A DNA stretch of 64,000 nucleotides, from positions 496,001-560,000 of the forward strand of contig CAVQPS010000006.1 in assembly GCA_963714795.1 (NCBI GenBank), written 5' to 3'. A program made the translations under genes and the position numbers. Each line of letters starts with the position of its first letter. Positions within the stretch are counted from its first letter, which is position 1. Source of the stretch: DATIXJ01 sp963714795. GTDB lineage: Bacteria; Bacteroidota; Ignavibacteria; UBA10030; SZUA-254. Under the pieces are notes generated by a model. It made no database searches. It saw nothing but the letters and a program-made list of their open reading frames with translations, and was not told the DNA's origin. Shown here piece by piece: positions 43,788 to 52,548 of the stretch.

Positions 43788-46529
43788 ATGGCAAATCTTA
43801 ATTCATTTCAGACGAAATCGAATCTTTCTGTCGGCAACCAATCATATGCATATTGGTCGCTGGCAAAACTTCAGGATCAAGCCCGGGTGGCACAACTGCC
43901 GATATCCTTGAAGATTCTTCTTGAGAATCTTCTTCGGCAGGAAGACGGTAAGTCGGTTCGGAAAGAAGATATTCAGGCATTACTTCAATGGAATCCGACA
44001 GCAGCACCTGATAAAGAAATATCATTCATGCCGGCTCGTGTATTGCTTCAGGACTTTACAGGCGTTCCCTGCGCAGTTGACCTTGCGGTCATGAGAGATG
44101 CGATGGTTCGGATGGGCGGCGATCCAAAGCGAATCAATCCGTTGCAACCGGTCGATTTAGTGATCGATCACTCCGTTCAAGTAGATGAATATGGCACACC
44201 GCAATCATTTCTTCATAACTCAGAATTGGAATTTCAAAGAAACAATGAACGATACGTTTTCTTACGTTGGACACAGCAGGCATTTCAGAATTTTCGCGTC
44301 GTCCCGCCCGATACTGGCATTGTTCATCAGGTTAACCTTGAATATTTCGGCAAGGTTGTCTTTACATCGAAACAGAATGGTGAATTGTTAGCATATCCTG
44401 ACACACTGGTCGGAACCGATTCCCATACAACGATGATCAATGGCCTGGGAATTTTGGGTTGGGGAGTAGGAGGCATTGAAGCGGAAGCAGCCATGCTGGG
44501 ACAATCGATTTCAATGCTGATTCCTCACGTTGTCGGATTTAAATTGCACGGCACATTACAACCGGGAGCAACTGCCACCGATCTCGTTCTGACGGTGACG
44601 CAAATTCTCCGGAAGAAGGGAGTTGTCGGGAAGTTTGTGGAGTTTTACGGTCCCGGTCTCGCTTCACTCTCACTTGCCGACCGTGCAACCATCGCCAATA
44701 TGGCTCCGGAATATGGAGCAACGATGGGCTATTTTCCTGTTGATCAGGAATCTCTTAACTATCTTAAATTTACCGGAAGAAATGAAGATCAGATAAAGCT
44801 TGTCGAAGCATATTGTAAAGCCCAGGGAATTTTTCATTCAGCGGAAAGTGTCGAGCCGCAATTTTCAGATACAGTTGATCTTGACCTTTCAACTGTGGAG
44901 CCGAGTCTTGCCGGACCGAAGCGCCCGCAGGATCGCGTTTCATTGAATAAATCGAAGTCGTCATTCCGTAGTTCTCTCATTGAACTGATCGAAGCCAAGG
45001 GTGGGAAAATCAGCAAAGAGCAATCTTCTGCCTGGTTAAATGCTGCTCCCAACTCTGATGTGTCTGAAATTGTTAAAAAAATTCCTGTCAAAAAGAACGG
45101 GTCGCAATTCACAATCGAGAATGGATCTGTCGTAATCGCTGCAATCACAAGTTGTACAAATACATCCAATCCGTCGGTGCTGATTGCCGCCGGACTTCTT
45201 GCCAGGAAAGCGGTCGAGCGAGGACTGAAATCGAAGCCGTGGGTGAAGACCAGTCTGGCTCCCGGTTCCAAAGTTGTTACCGATTATTTGCTTGAGGCAG
45301 GATTGAGTAAGCCGCTTGAACAACTTGGATTTAACCTCGTGGGTTATGGTTGTACAACATGCATCGGCAACAGTGGTCCGCTGCCGGAACCGATTGCCAA
45401 TGCAATTCAGGAAAATGATCTTGTCGCAGTTTCAGTTCTTTCAGGAAACAGGAATTTTGAAGGAAGAGTCAATTCCCATGTCCGTGCAAATTATCTTGCA
45501 TCGCCGCCGCTGGTGGTTGCCTATGCACTTGCCGGAACGATGGACATCGATTTGCAGAATGAACCTTTAGGATTAGGTTCTGACGGTAAGCCGGTATACC
45601 TCAAAGATATCTGGCCTTCACTCAAAGAAGTAAAAGAGACGATGCAAAAGTCGGTTAAGTCGGAAATGTTTACCAAAGAATATGCTGATGTCTTCCGTGG
45701 AAGCGAACATTGGAGTTCATTGCCTGTTCCCGCTGGCGATAGATATTCGTGGGCAAACGATTCGACGTATATCAAAGCTGCGCCGTTCTTTGAAAACATG
45801 CCTGCAACTCCGCAATCGCTGAAGAATATTGCCGGAGCACGTGTGCTTGCTGTTCTCGGAGATTCAGTAACCACCGATCATATTTCACCAGCAGGATCGA
45901 TTCAGGCAAAGGGTCCGGCAGGAAAATATTTGATAGCCCACGGCGTCGATCCGAAAAACTTCAATTCGTATGGCGCCCGCCGCGGTAATCATGAGGTGAT
46001 GATGCGGGGAACATTTGCCAATATCCGGCTTCGGAATCTCATGGCGCCGGGAACGGAAGGAGGCGTCACGATTCATCCTTCATCCAAAGAGCCAATCAGC
46101 ATTTACGATGCGGCAATGAAATACAAAGAGGAAAAAACGCCGTTGATTGTCATTGCCGGAAAAGAGTACGGCTCCGGTTCTTCCAGGGATTGGGCGGCAA
46201 AAGGTCCGCGGTTGCTCGGCGTTCGTGCAGTGATTGCCGAAAGCTTCGAGCGGATTCATCGCAGTAACCTTATCGGTATGGGCGTTCTGCCGTTGCAATT
46301 TGAAGCCGGAACGACACGCGAAACGCTCGGCTTGACCGGCTTTGAAACGTTCGATATTGAAGGCATTGCCGAGGATCTTCGCCCGGGAAAAATGATGCGT
46401 GTAACGGCAAGCAATGTCACATCGAAATCGTTTGATGTCGTTTGCCGTATCGACACACCGATGGAAGTCGATTATTATAAAAACGACGGCATTCTGCAAT
46501 ATGTTTTACGATCGTTACTGAAAAAATAA
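43788..46529 (+). CDS. acnA: Aconitate hydratase (AcnA type)
   Basis: A 913-residue TCA-cycle enzyme that interconverts citrate and isocitrate through a [4Fe-4S] cluster. The landmarks are the long AcnA/IRP-like layout, VLLQDFTGVPCAVDLAVMRD, GTDSHTTMINGLGILGWGVG, the first cluster Cys in AITSCTNTSNPSVLIAAG, the other two in GYGCTTCIGNSGPLP, and the swivelling C-terminal domain with VLGDSVTTDHISPAG and EYGSGSSRDWAAKG. Length fits AcnA rather than AcnB. I could not find a clear promoter; the gap before it holds a structured repeat. An unusual palindrome follows the stop. Confidence 0.96.
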   Translation: MANLNSFQTKSNLSVGNQSYAYWSLAKLQDQARVAQLPISLKILLENLLRQEDGKSVRKEDIQALLQWNPTAAPDKEISFMPARVLLQDFTGVPCAVDLAVMRDAMVRMGGDPKRINPLQPVDLVIDHSVQVDEYGTPQSFLHNSELEFQRNNERYVFLRWTQQAFQNFRVVPPDTGIVHQVNLEYFGKVVFTSKQNGELLAYPDTLVGTDSHTTMINGLGILGWGVGGIEAEAAMLGQSISMLIPHVVGFKLHGTLQPGATATDLVLTVTQILRKKGVVGKFVEFYGPGLASLSLADRATIANMAPEYGATMGYFPVDQESLNYLKFTGRNEDQIKLVEAYCKAQGIFHSAESVEPQFSDTVDLDLSTVEPSLAGPKRPQDRVSLNKSKSSFRSSLIELIEAKGGKISKEQSSAWLNAAPNSDVSEIVKKIPVKKNGSQFTIENGSVVIAAITSCTNTSNPSVLIAAGLLARKAVERGLKSKPWVKTSLAPGSKVVTDYLLEAGLSKPLEQLGFNLVGYGCTTCIGNSGPLPEPIANAIQENDLVAVSVLSGNRNFEGRVNSHVRANYLASPPLVVAYALAGTMDIDLQNEPLGLGSDGKPVYLKDIWPSLKEVKETMQKSVKSEMFTKEYADVFRGSEHWSSLPVPAGDRYSWANDSTYIKAAPFFENMPATPQSLKNIAGARVLAVLGDSVTTDHISPAGSIQAKGPAGKYLIAHGVDPKNFNSYGARRGNHEVMMRGTFANIRLRNLMAPGTEGGVTIHPSSKEPISIYDAAMKYKEEKTPLIVIAGKEYGSGSSRDWAAKGPRLLGVRAVIAESFERIHRSNLIGMGVLPLQFEAGTTRETLGLTGFETFDIEGIAEDLRPGKMMRVTASNVTSKSFDVVCRIDTPMEVDYYKNDGILQYVLRSLLKK

Positions 46530-46538
46530 TTTCCTCTT

Positions 46539-46601
46539 ATTGGGAAGCAGTTCTACTGCTGACCGAACAATGTCTGGTCGGAAGTTGAAGTTCCTCCCAA
46601 T
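46539..46601. repeat. Gap-free four-way cloverleaf palindrome
   Basis: Outer 7-bp stem ATTGGGA (46539-46545) with TCCCAAT (46595-46601). It encloses three hairpins that follow each other with no unpaired base: AGCAG/CTGCT (46546-46560), GACC/GGTC (46561-46579) and GGAA/TTCC (46580-46594). It lies 9 nt after the acnA stop and is not a conventional terminator. Confidence 0.75.
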
Positions 46602-46623
46602 CACCAAAATAAAGGAAGACACT

Positions 46624-46857
46624 ATGCCGATTTTAGAATATCGTTGTCTCAAGTGCGGAAAGAGTTACGAGGTTTTTCACAAGGTTCGCGAGGTGAAAGA
46701 AGATATTATTTGCCCTTCATGCTCATCGGTGAAATACAAAAAGCTGATGTCTGTCCCGTCGATTGCGACAAGCTCGTCATCCGGCGACTCATGCGGAGAG
46801 GGCAGATGCGATGATGGCGGAGGATGTTGCGGCGGCGGGATGTGTGGGATGGATTAA
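46624..46857 (+). CDS. FmdB-family zinc ribbon protein
   Basis: A 77-residue protein opening with MPILEYRCLKCGKSYEVFHK and a second Cys pair in ICPSCSSVKYKKL, the standard single zinc ribbon of the FmdB family (putative regulatory proteins). The tail is Ser, Gly and Cys rich (DDGGGCCGGGMCG), which is common in the family and may bind extra metal. ATG at 46624 is preceded by AAAGGAAGA. Precise role unknown; members have been suggested as transcription regulators. It follows acnA with the cloverleaf element between. Confidence 0.9.
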   Translation: MPILEYRCLKCGKSYEVFHKVREVKEDIICPSCSSVKYKKLMSVPSIATSSSSGDSCGEGRCDDGGGCCGGGMCGMD

Positions 46858-46898
46858 ATATTACAAACGCAAAAAAAAAATAGTAAAAAGGAAACATC

Positions 46899-47351
46899 TT
46901 GATTTTTCCTAATAAACTCATCCTTCACGTCGTTGATCAGCAGGATGGAAAATCTATATATGGAATTGCCATTATGTTGACACTATTTGCCTCGAGAAAA
47001 AATAATTACAACTTTCCTAAGGTTACTCAGAAGGATGGCACTGCCGTTTTCACTCTTGAAGAAGTGAAAAAATCAATCGAGGATGATCAAAAAATGTTCG
47101 TTATGGATTATGCCTCATCGTTGGAAGAATGTTCATCAGAAATAGAAGTCAAAATAATTTCAGAAGGTGAGGTTCGGGGCTCGCTCGCCGCTTTCGAACG
47201 ATTTAGAAAGTATAGCTCAAGTATAACAGGTGAATTGATTAAAGATTTCCGAGAAAGTAAGAACAACTTATACGAATCTTCCGTCATCAAGATTCTTTTA
47301 GATGAAAAGCGCAACGAAAAGTTCGTAGAGCTAAAAACCAATAAAAGATGA
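46899..47351 (+). CDS. Hypothetical protein, possibly laterally acquired
   Basis: A 150-residue soluble protein, starting with TTG behind AAAAAGGAAACATC. I do not recognise it. The N-terminal half looks like a small beta domain (LILHVVDQQDGKSIYGIAIM, then TQKDGTAVFTLEEV), similar in style to peptidase-regulatory or transthyretin-like folds. The C-terminal half is helical and charged. It is more AT-rich than its neighbours and ends next to a cluster of palindromes, which may mean it arrived by transfer. Confidence 0.6.
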   Translation: MIFPNKLILHVVDQQDGKSIYGIAIMLTLFASRKNNYNFPKVTQKDGTAVFTLEEVKKSIEDDQKMFVMDYASSLEECSSEIEVKIISEGEVRGSLAAFERFRKYSSSITGELIKDFRESKNNLYESSVIKILLDEKRNEKFVELKTNKR

Positions 47352-47365
47352 TTATTTTAGATCTG

Positions 47366-47389
47366 GAGTCAGGTCTTATGACCTGACTC
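47366..47389. repeat. Palindrome related to the 23350 element
   Basis: GAGTCAGGTC (47366-47375) pairs perfectly with GACCTGACTC (47380-47389) around TTAT. It is followed by TGGCAAAGTACT, matching the sequence after the 23350-23417 element. Confidence 0.75.
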
Positions 47390-47415
47390 TGGCAAAGTAC
47401 TATACGATTAGTGTT

Positions 47416-47493
47416 GTTACTTTCTTTCCGAGAAAGTAGCAAAGCCATCCCCTCGGGAAAAGTAACCAAAGTCCCGCTTCATAAGAAGCGGGA
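47416..47493. repeat. Hairpin cluster between convergent genes
   Basis: TACTTTCT/AGAAAGTA (47418-47425 with 47431-47438), an alternative longer pairing GTTACTTT/AAAGTAAC (47416 with 47466), and TCCCGCTTC/GAAGCGGGA (47472-47480 with 47485-47493). From 47494 to 47648 I see nothing. Confidence 0.65.
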
Positions 47494-47648
47494 TCGAAAT
47501 CGGGAACGCGCACGTTTATTTATTCTCCTCAAAATTTAGCAGTTACGGTCGAATTGATTTCTTCGTATCAATGAATATTTCCAATTGAACGCCTACCGCA
47601 CTTTGCTTCCGATTTCGAATCCAGCCGCACAAAAGACGTAAATTGTGA

Positions 47649-48308
47649 CTACTCCAACTCATTCACCTGCAACACCGGCTTTGGTGGAATAAATTTCTTC
47701 TTCTGTTGAGTTCGTTTTTGTATAGCCAGCCATACCCGCATTCCCAATAACGCGGCAAGGATCGCTCCGTAAATAATCGGGCGGTGCTTGTCGGCTTTCA
47801 CGAGCCAGAGATAATGTATCACTCCCGCAACCGCCGCTCCGTACACCAGACGGTGAAGCGCCTGCCACCGTTTTCCGCCCATCCAGCGAACCATTTTATT
47901 TGTCGAAGTCACTGCAAGCGGTATCAACAACACAAACGCAGTAAAGCCGGCAGTAATGAAGGGACGTTTGGCAACGTCTTTCAGAATATCGTTCCATTGA
48001 AAAAACTGGTCGAGCCAGATGTATGTCGTGAAATGCAGGCAAACATAAAAAAACGCAAACAAACCGAGCATACGCCGGAAACTGATGAGCGTAGTCCAAC
48101 CGGTGATTTTGCGAAGGGGAGTGATGCCGAGGGTGATCAATAAAAAACGCAACGTCCACACGCCCGTTTCATGCGTGATATCGGCAATCGGGTCGGCGCT
48201 GAGTGTGCCGTTGTACGCGCTCCAGCCGAGTAACCCCAATGGAACAAGAGAAAGAATGAATACCAACGGTTTTAGAATCCAACTGATGAAATTCTTTTTG
48301 GAAATCAT
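47649..48308 (-). CDS. msrQ: MsrQ, haem-binding membrane subunit of the MsrPQ system
   Basis: A 219-residue membrane protein of the YedZ/ferric-reductase-like family that passes electrons from the quinone pool to periplasmic MsrP. About six membrane helices are visible, with haem-ligand His candidates in FVYLHFTTYIW-like (CLHFTTYIWLD) and QALHRLVYGAAVAGVIHYLW. The segment GITPLRKITGW is typical. It lies downstream of msrP on the same strand, as in other genomes, but the two are separated by 210 bp containing a large palindromic element. Confidence 0.92.
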   Translation of the reverse strand: MISKKNFISWILKPLVFILSLVPLGLLGWSAYNGTLSADPIADITHETGVWTLRFLLITLGITPLRKITGWTTLISFRRMLGLFAFFYVCLHFTTYIWLDQFFQWNDILKDVAKRPFITAGFTAFVLLIPLAVTSTNKMVRWMGGKRWQALHRLVYGAAVAGVIHYLWLVKADKHRPIIYGAILAALLGMRVWLAIQKRTQQKKKFIPPKPVLQVNELE

Positions 48309-48348
48309 TAAGACCTCATGGGCAGCGTGCTGAAAAAACGAAAGGTGG

Positions 48349-48470
48349 TGTCTCTGCGAGCAGTTTCATCGCGAAGCAGTCTCATTTCTTGATTGAAAAG
48401 TGAGATTGTCCCGAAGTGACCACTTCGTGACTTCGTCTCCCGCTCTTCGAGCGGGATCCTCGCAAAGACA
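48349..48470. repeat. Large multibranched palindrome between msrP and msrQ
   Basis: Outer 12-bp stem TGTCTCTGCGAG (48349-48360) with CTCGCAAAGACA (48459-48470), one mismatch. Inner stems are TCTCA/TGAGA (48380-48384 with 48401-48405), CGAAGTG/CACTTCG (48412-48418 with 48421-48427) and CCCGCTC/GAGCGGG (48439-48445 with 48449-48455). Confidence 0.78.
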
Positions 48471-48518
48471 GTAAAGAAGCTTTAGAATCCAGCGGGTGAC
48501 TTGCTGTTTAGTCATAGA

Positions 48519-49478
48519 CTAAAAATTCTGTTTCAAATCCATGCCGGAATACATACTTGCCACCTGATCGGCATAGCCGTTGAACATGAGCGTCTTCCGT
48601 TTGAAGAACTCACCGATGCGGCGTTCCGTTTTCTGGCTCCAGCGCGGGTGATCGACTTCCGGATTTACATTCGAATAAAATCCGTATTCGCTTGGAGCGG
48701 AAATATTCCATGTTGTCGGCGGCTGTTTGTCGACGAATTTAATTTTCACAATCGATTTAATTCCCTTGAATCCGTATTTCCACGGCGTCACGAGCCGGAT
48801 CGGGGCGCCGTCCTGATTCGGAAGTGGGCGCTTGCCGTACAAACCGACGGCAAGAATAGCCAGTGGATTCATCGCTTCATCCATGCGCAAACCTTCGACG
48901 TATGGCCATTCGAGCACACGCTGTTGCTGTCCGGGCATCTGTTTTGGATCGTACAAAGTTTGGAATGCAACGTACTTCGCCTGGGAAGTCGGCTCGAGAC
49001 GTTTGATTAAATCTTTCAACGGAAAGCCGAGCCATGGAATCACCATCGACCAGCCTTCGACACAACGCATCCGGTAAATCCGGTCTTCCATCGTGTGTGG
49101 TTTCAACAAATCATCGAGATGGTACGTGGCAGGTTTCTTCACAAAGCCTTCGACGGAAACAGTCCATGGAGATGTTTTAAAATTCTGAGCATTTGCGGCT
49201 GGATCTTCTTTGTCCGTTCCGAATTCATAAAAATTATTATACGTGGTAACGTCTTTGTAGGGAGTTAATTTTTCATCGGTATCGTACGGACCTTTCGGTT
49301 TTATAACGGGATCATCGTACAATTTAGGATGAGAAAATAATTTATCGGAAAGGATTCCGCCGGCAGCAACGGCCAGAAGTGCGGCAGAAGCGGTTCGCAT
49401 AAATTTTCGTCTGTCGTGGTAGAGTTGTTCGTCAGTAATTTCGGACGAGGGAATATCATCAGAACGTTTTATCAGCAT
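48519..49478 (-). CDS. msrP: MsrP, periplasmic molybdopterin protein-methionine-sulfoxide reductase
   Basis: A 319-residue Tat-exported molybdoenzyme that reduces methionine sulfoxide in periplasmic proteins using electrons from MsrQ. It has a twin-arginine signal (DRRKFMRTASAALLAVAAGG). It has the sulfite-oxidase fold with the Mo-ligand Cys in YRMRCVEGWSMVIPWLGFPL, and the C-terminal RLVTPWKYGFKGIKSIVKIK and PSEYGFYSNVNPEVDHPRWS typical of YedY. Promoter and start fit. The role is repair of envelope proteins after oxidative stress. Confidence 0.95.
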   Translation of the reverse strand: MLIKRSDDIPSSEITDEQLYHDRRKFMRTASAALLAVAAGGILSDKLFSHPKLYDDPVIKPKGPYDTDEKLTPYKDVTTYNNFYEFGTDKEDPAANAQNFKTSPWTVSVEGFVKKPATYHLDDLLKPHTMEDRIYRMRCVEGWSMVIPWLGFPLKDLIKRLEPTSQAKYVAFQTLYDPKQMPGQQQRVLEWPYVEGLRMDEAMNPLAILAVGLYGKRPLPNQDGAPIRLVTPWKYGFKGIKSIVKIKFVDKQPPTTWNISAPSEYGFYSNVNPEVDHPRWSQKTERRIGEFFKRKTLMFNGYADQVASMYSGMDLKQNF

Positions 49479-49542
49479 AATAATCTCCAGAAAGAACTTT
49501 ACAGGATGATGAACTGTTTAGATATTTGACAACAGTGTTATA

Positions 49543-49572
49543 AAAAGATAACAAAAACCGGACGCATTGCAA
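49543..49572 (-). promoter_or_regulatory. Promoter of msrP
   Basis: On the minus strand: TTG at 49572-49570, 19 nt, TATCTTTT at 49550-49543. Leader about 60 nt to the ATG at 49478. Confidence 0.5.
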
Positions 49573-49670
49573 AACGGTTTGAAAGTTGTCAGATATAGTA
49601 ACCTTGATAATTAAACAAAAATTCCATACATTTGAACACGTTTTTCGAATAATTGAAGGATGTAGGTTAT

Positions 49671-50522
49671 ATGAATACGCTAAAAACAGTATTTCTCATG
49701 ACTTTTATGATGGTACTGTTGATGCTGATAGGATCAATGATTGGCGGCGAACAGGGATTAATTATGGCGTTTGCCTTTTCTTTACTGATGAATTTCGGAT
49801 CGTATTGGTTTTCTGATAAAATTGTATTGATGATGTATAAAGCAAAAGAAGTAACGGAAGCAGAAGCGCCGCGGTTATACTCACTGGTTGCGCGCGTTTC
49901 AAGTGAAGCACAGCTTCCGATGCCGCGTGTGTATATCATTCCCGGCGAAACACCGAATGCATTTGCTACGGGCCGCGGTCCGAATCATGCTGCTGTAGCT
50001 GCAACGGAAGGAATTTTAAAATTATTAAGCGACGACGAGTTAGAAGGAGTTTTGGCGCACGAATTCTCGCATATCAAACATCGTGATATTCTCACCGGAA
50101 CGATCGTTGCCACGATGGTCGGAACAATTACATTTATCGCACGGATGGCGGGATGGGCGATGATGTTCGGTGGCGGAAGCCGAGATAGACGCAACTCCAA
50201 CGGATTTTCGGAACTTGCCATGTTGATTCTTGCTCCGATTGCCGCTGTGCTGGTACAACTTGCAATTTCGCGTTCACGCGAATTTGCCGCGGATGAAGGC
50301 GGAGCGCATATTTGCGGCAGGCCGCTTTCGCTGGCACATGCTTTACAGAAACTGGAAAAGGGAGTTGAGAATACGCCGATGCAAAATGTTTCACCGGCAA
50401 CGGCACACATGTTTATCGTGAGTCCGCTGTTCGGAGGAGGAGTTTCAAAATTATTTTCGACACATCCACCGCTCGAAGAACGGATCGAACGGCTTCAGAA
50501 GATCGCAATGGGCGGAATCTAA
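49671..50522 (+). CDS. htpX: HtpX zinc metalloprotease
   Basis: A 283-residue inner-membrane protease that removes misfolded membrane proteins. Two N-terminal helices (about 8-24 and 32-50) precede PRVYIIPGETPNAFATGRGP, the zinc site HEFSHIKHRD (HExxH) and, after two more helices, the third ligand region REFAADEGG. The family-typical THPPLEERIERL end is present. ATG at 49671 with AGGA upstream is preferred over an in-frame TTG six codons earlier. Divergent from msrP, so an envelope-stress theme runs across the pair. Confidence 0.95.
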   Translation: MNTLKTVFLMTFMMVLLMLIGSMIGGEQGLIMAFAFSLLMNFGSYWFSDKIVLMMYKAKEVTEAEAPRLYSLVARVSSEAQLPMPRVYIIPGETPNAFATGRGPNHAAVAATEGILKLLSDDELEGVLAHEFSHIKHRDILTGTIVATMVGTITFIARMAGWAMMFGGGSRDRRNSNGFSELAMLILAPIAAVLVQLAISRSREFAADEGGAHICGRPLSLAHALQKLEKGVENTPMQNVSPATAHMFIVSPLFGGGVSKLFSTHPPLEERIERLQKIAMGGI

Positions 50523-50569
50523 TCAGACAATCACATCAATGACCAATAACAATATTTGAGGAGAGACAC

Positions 50570-51868
50570 TTGGAACGTTCAGTAGATGCGCCCGTCATAT
50601 ATACCGAGCCAACACCTATTACCGACAAAGAGAATCCGTTCGAGTCGATGATGAAGCGTTTCGATATTGCCGCTGAAATTCTGGAGCTCGAACCGGGACT
50701 TTATAATTATCTAAAAACTCCGGCGAAACAAATCATCGTTTCGATTCCGATTCATCTCGACGATGGACGCATTGAAGTCTTCGAAGGTTACCGCGTTATT
50801 CATAACGATGTTCTCGGACCGTCCAAGGGTGGTATCCGCTATGCACCCGACGTGACAATCGATGAAGTGAAAGCTCTTGCCGCGTGGATGACATGGAAAT
50901 GCGCAGTGATGAATATTCCGTTCGGCGGTGCAAAAGGTGCAGTTCGTTGCGATGTGACGAAACTGACGAGGGTTGAAATCGAAAAAATTACGCGTCGCTA
51001 TACTTCCAATATGATCGACGTCTTCGGACCGGATCGTGATATTCCGGCTCCTGACATGAATACCAACGAACAAATAATGGCATGGATCATGGATACGTAT
51101 AGCATGCACATGCGGAGAACCGAAACGGCAGTCGTGACCGGAAAGCCGCTGATCATCGGCGGATCGCTTGGGCGACGGGAAGCAACAGGACGCGGCTGCA
51201 TGATTGTTACGCTTGGAGCAATGGAAAAACTCGGCATCAAAGTAAAAGATGCGCGAGTTGCAGTTCAAGGTTTCGGCAACGTCGGTTCCGTTACAGCCCA
51301 ATTGCTTGCCGAACAGGGATGCAGGATTGTCGGAATTTCGGATATCAGCGGTGCATATTACAATGCAAAGGGAATCGATATTCCCAAAGCAATTGAATAT
51401 GCCGCCAAACATAAAAGTCTGGAAGGATTTAAAGCCGGCGATAAAATTACTCAAGAGGAATTGCTCGAACTCGATTGCGATGTTCTTGTTCCTGCCGCAA
51501 AAGAAGAGCAGATTACCGCGGCAAATGCACCGCGCATCAGGGCAAAAATAATTTCCGAAGGAGCGAACGGGCCAACAGATGCAAGTGCCGATCCGATTCT
51601 TCAGGAAAAGGGAATTCTCGTCATTCCCGACATCCTTGCGAATGCTGGCGGAGTGACCGTTTCTTATTTCGAATGGGCTCAGGATCGTGCAGGATACTTC
51701 TGGACGCTCGATCGCGTCAACCGCCGGTTGGAACGGATGATGCGTTCATCATTCGACGCTGTGTACCAATCCGCTGCGCAGTACAATACAACGCTTCGTA
51801 TCGGCGCGTATGTGCTGGCGATCGATAAAGTTGCAAAAACATTAAGAATGCGTGGCGTTTACGCGTAA
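50570..51868 (+). CDS. gdhA: Glutamate dehydrogenase
   Basis: A 432-residue enzyme interconverting glutamate and 2-oxoglutarate plus ammonia. Motifs: GPSKGGIRYAPDV, catalytic Lys region NIPFGGAKGAV, DIPAPDMNTNEQIMAWIMDT, TGKPLIIGGSLGRREATGRG, the Rossmann VAVQGFGNVGSVTAQLL and the substrate-linked EGANGPT. Layout and length match the roughly 420-residue Glu/Leu/Phe/Val dehydrogenases common in Bacteroidota and archaea; NAD or NADP choice is not certain. It starts with TTG behind GAGGAGAGACAC. The next gene overlaps its end. Confidence 0.95.
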   Translation: MERSVDAPVIYTEPTPITDKENPFESMMKRFDIAAEILELEPGLYNYLKTPAKQIIVSIPIHLDDGRIEVFEGYRVIHNDVLGPSKGGIRYAPDVTIDEVKALAAWMTWKCAVMNIPFGGAKGAVRCDVTKLTRVEIEKITRRYTSNMIDVFGPDRDIPAPDMNTNEQIMAWIMDTYSMHMRRTETAVVTGKPLIIGGSLGRREATGRGCMIVTLGAMEKLGIKVKDARVAVQGFGNVGSVTAQLLAEQGCRIVGISDISGAYYNAKGIDIPKAIEYAAKHKSLEGFKAGDKITQEELLELDCDVLVPAAKEEQITAANAPRIRAKIISEGANGPTDASADPILQEKGILVIPDILANAGGVTVSYFEWAQDRAGYFWTLDRVNRRLERMMRSSFDAVYQSAAQYNTTLRIGAYVLAIDKVAKTLRMRGVYA

Positions 51869-52541
51869 TCGTTTATCCCGGACATTGCCGAATCGTACCT
51901 CGTTGATTTTTGCCATCTCGTTCTCCATGTTGGCATTATACGGTACACCGGCTTTGGCAGGTGATTCTGTTTCGCTTGATTCTTCGCGAACGACGTTATC
52001 AATCTTTAACGAACTCGGATCGGAAGCGGGAACAGATATTGCCTCTGCAGCACATTTTCAATCCGGTGACAGCATCGGGATCCATTCCGTTTCTTCCGGA
52101 AATGACGCATGGATTATACAGAATGCCGTTACCTCGACATTACGATTGCGCGGCTGTGTCCTTTTTAGCGGCGATACTGTTTCCGTAACTCGACATTATT
52201 ATCGTCTCGAAATATTTTCTTCGGAATTGAACGTCCGGTACGGCGACATATTTCGTGATGGAATGTTCGGAACCCAGAAAGCTCCGCGAAATATTTCCGT
52301 TTCCGTTCAATTTAAATGTTCCGATTCGCGAACGGAACAAATTATCGCCGACGGGATCGTTCGCAAATCAGCTGTCGATACGGTTTTGGTCGATCAAATT
52401 CCTTCACTGGAAAACCCCGGCGTGAAAAGTACGCACGGTGATTTTCCGTCGGGACAGTTTCTCGATAAAATTGTCGAGCCGTTCATCATCATCGGGTCCG
52501 CGGGTGTGATTGTCTATTTATTTTTTCACGTACGAAGTTAA
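51852..52541 (+). CDS. Secreted protein of unknown function
   Basis: A 229-residue protein with a signal peptide (SLIFAISFSMLALYGTPALA) and a C-terminal hydrophobic stretch (FIIIGSAGVIVYLFFHV) that could anchor it. The middle is beta-rich and I do not recognise the family. GTG at 51852 overlaps gdhA by 17 bases; a start further in (near 51903) is possible. bamD follows 7 bp downstream, so it may act in the envelope together with BamD, but that is only position. Confidence 0.68.
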   Translation: MAFTRNRLSRTLPNRTSLIFAISFSMLALYGTPALAGDSVSLDSSRTTLSIFNELGSEAGTDIASAAHFQSGDSIGIHSVSSGNDAWIIQNAVTSTLRLRGCVLFSGDTVSVTRHYYRLEIFSSELNVRYGDIFRDGMFGTQKAPRNISVSVQFKCSDSRTEQIIADGIVRKSAVDTVLVDQIPSLENPGVKSTHGDFPSGQFLDKIVEPFIIIGSAGVIVYLFFHVRS

Positions 52542-52548
52542 CAAGAAT

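Noticed and set aside
46539..46601. tRNA or tRNA-like gene reading of the cloverleaf
   Set aside because: Arm sizes (5, 4 and 4 bp) and loops do not fit tRNA; no T-loop or D-loop consensus is present.
49586..49816. Plus-strand frame overlapping the htpX start
   Set aside because: It overlaps htpX in another frame and lacks family similarity; the HtpX frame is certain.
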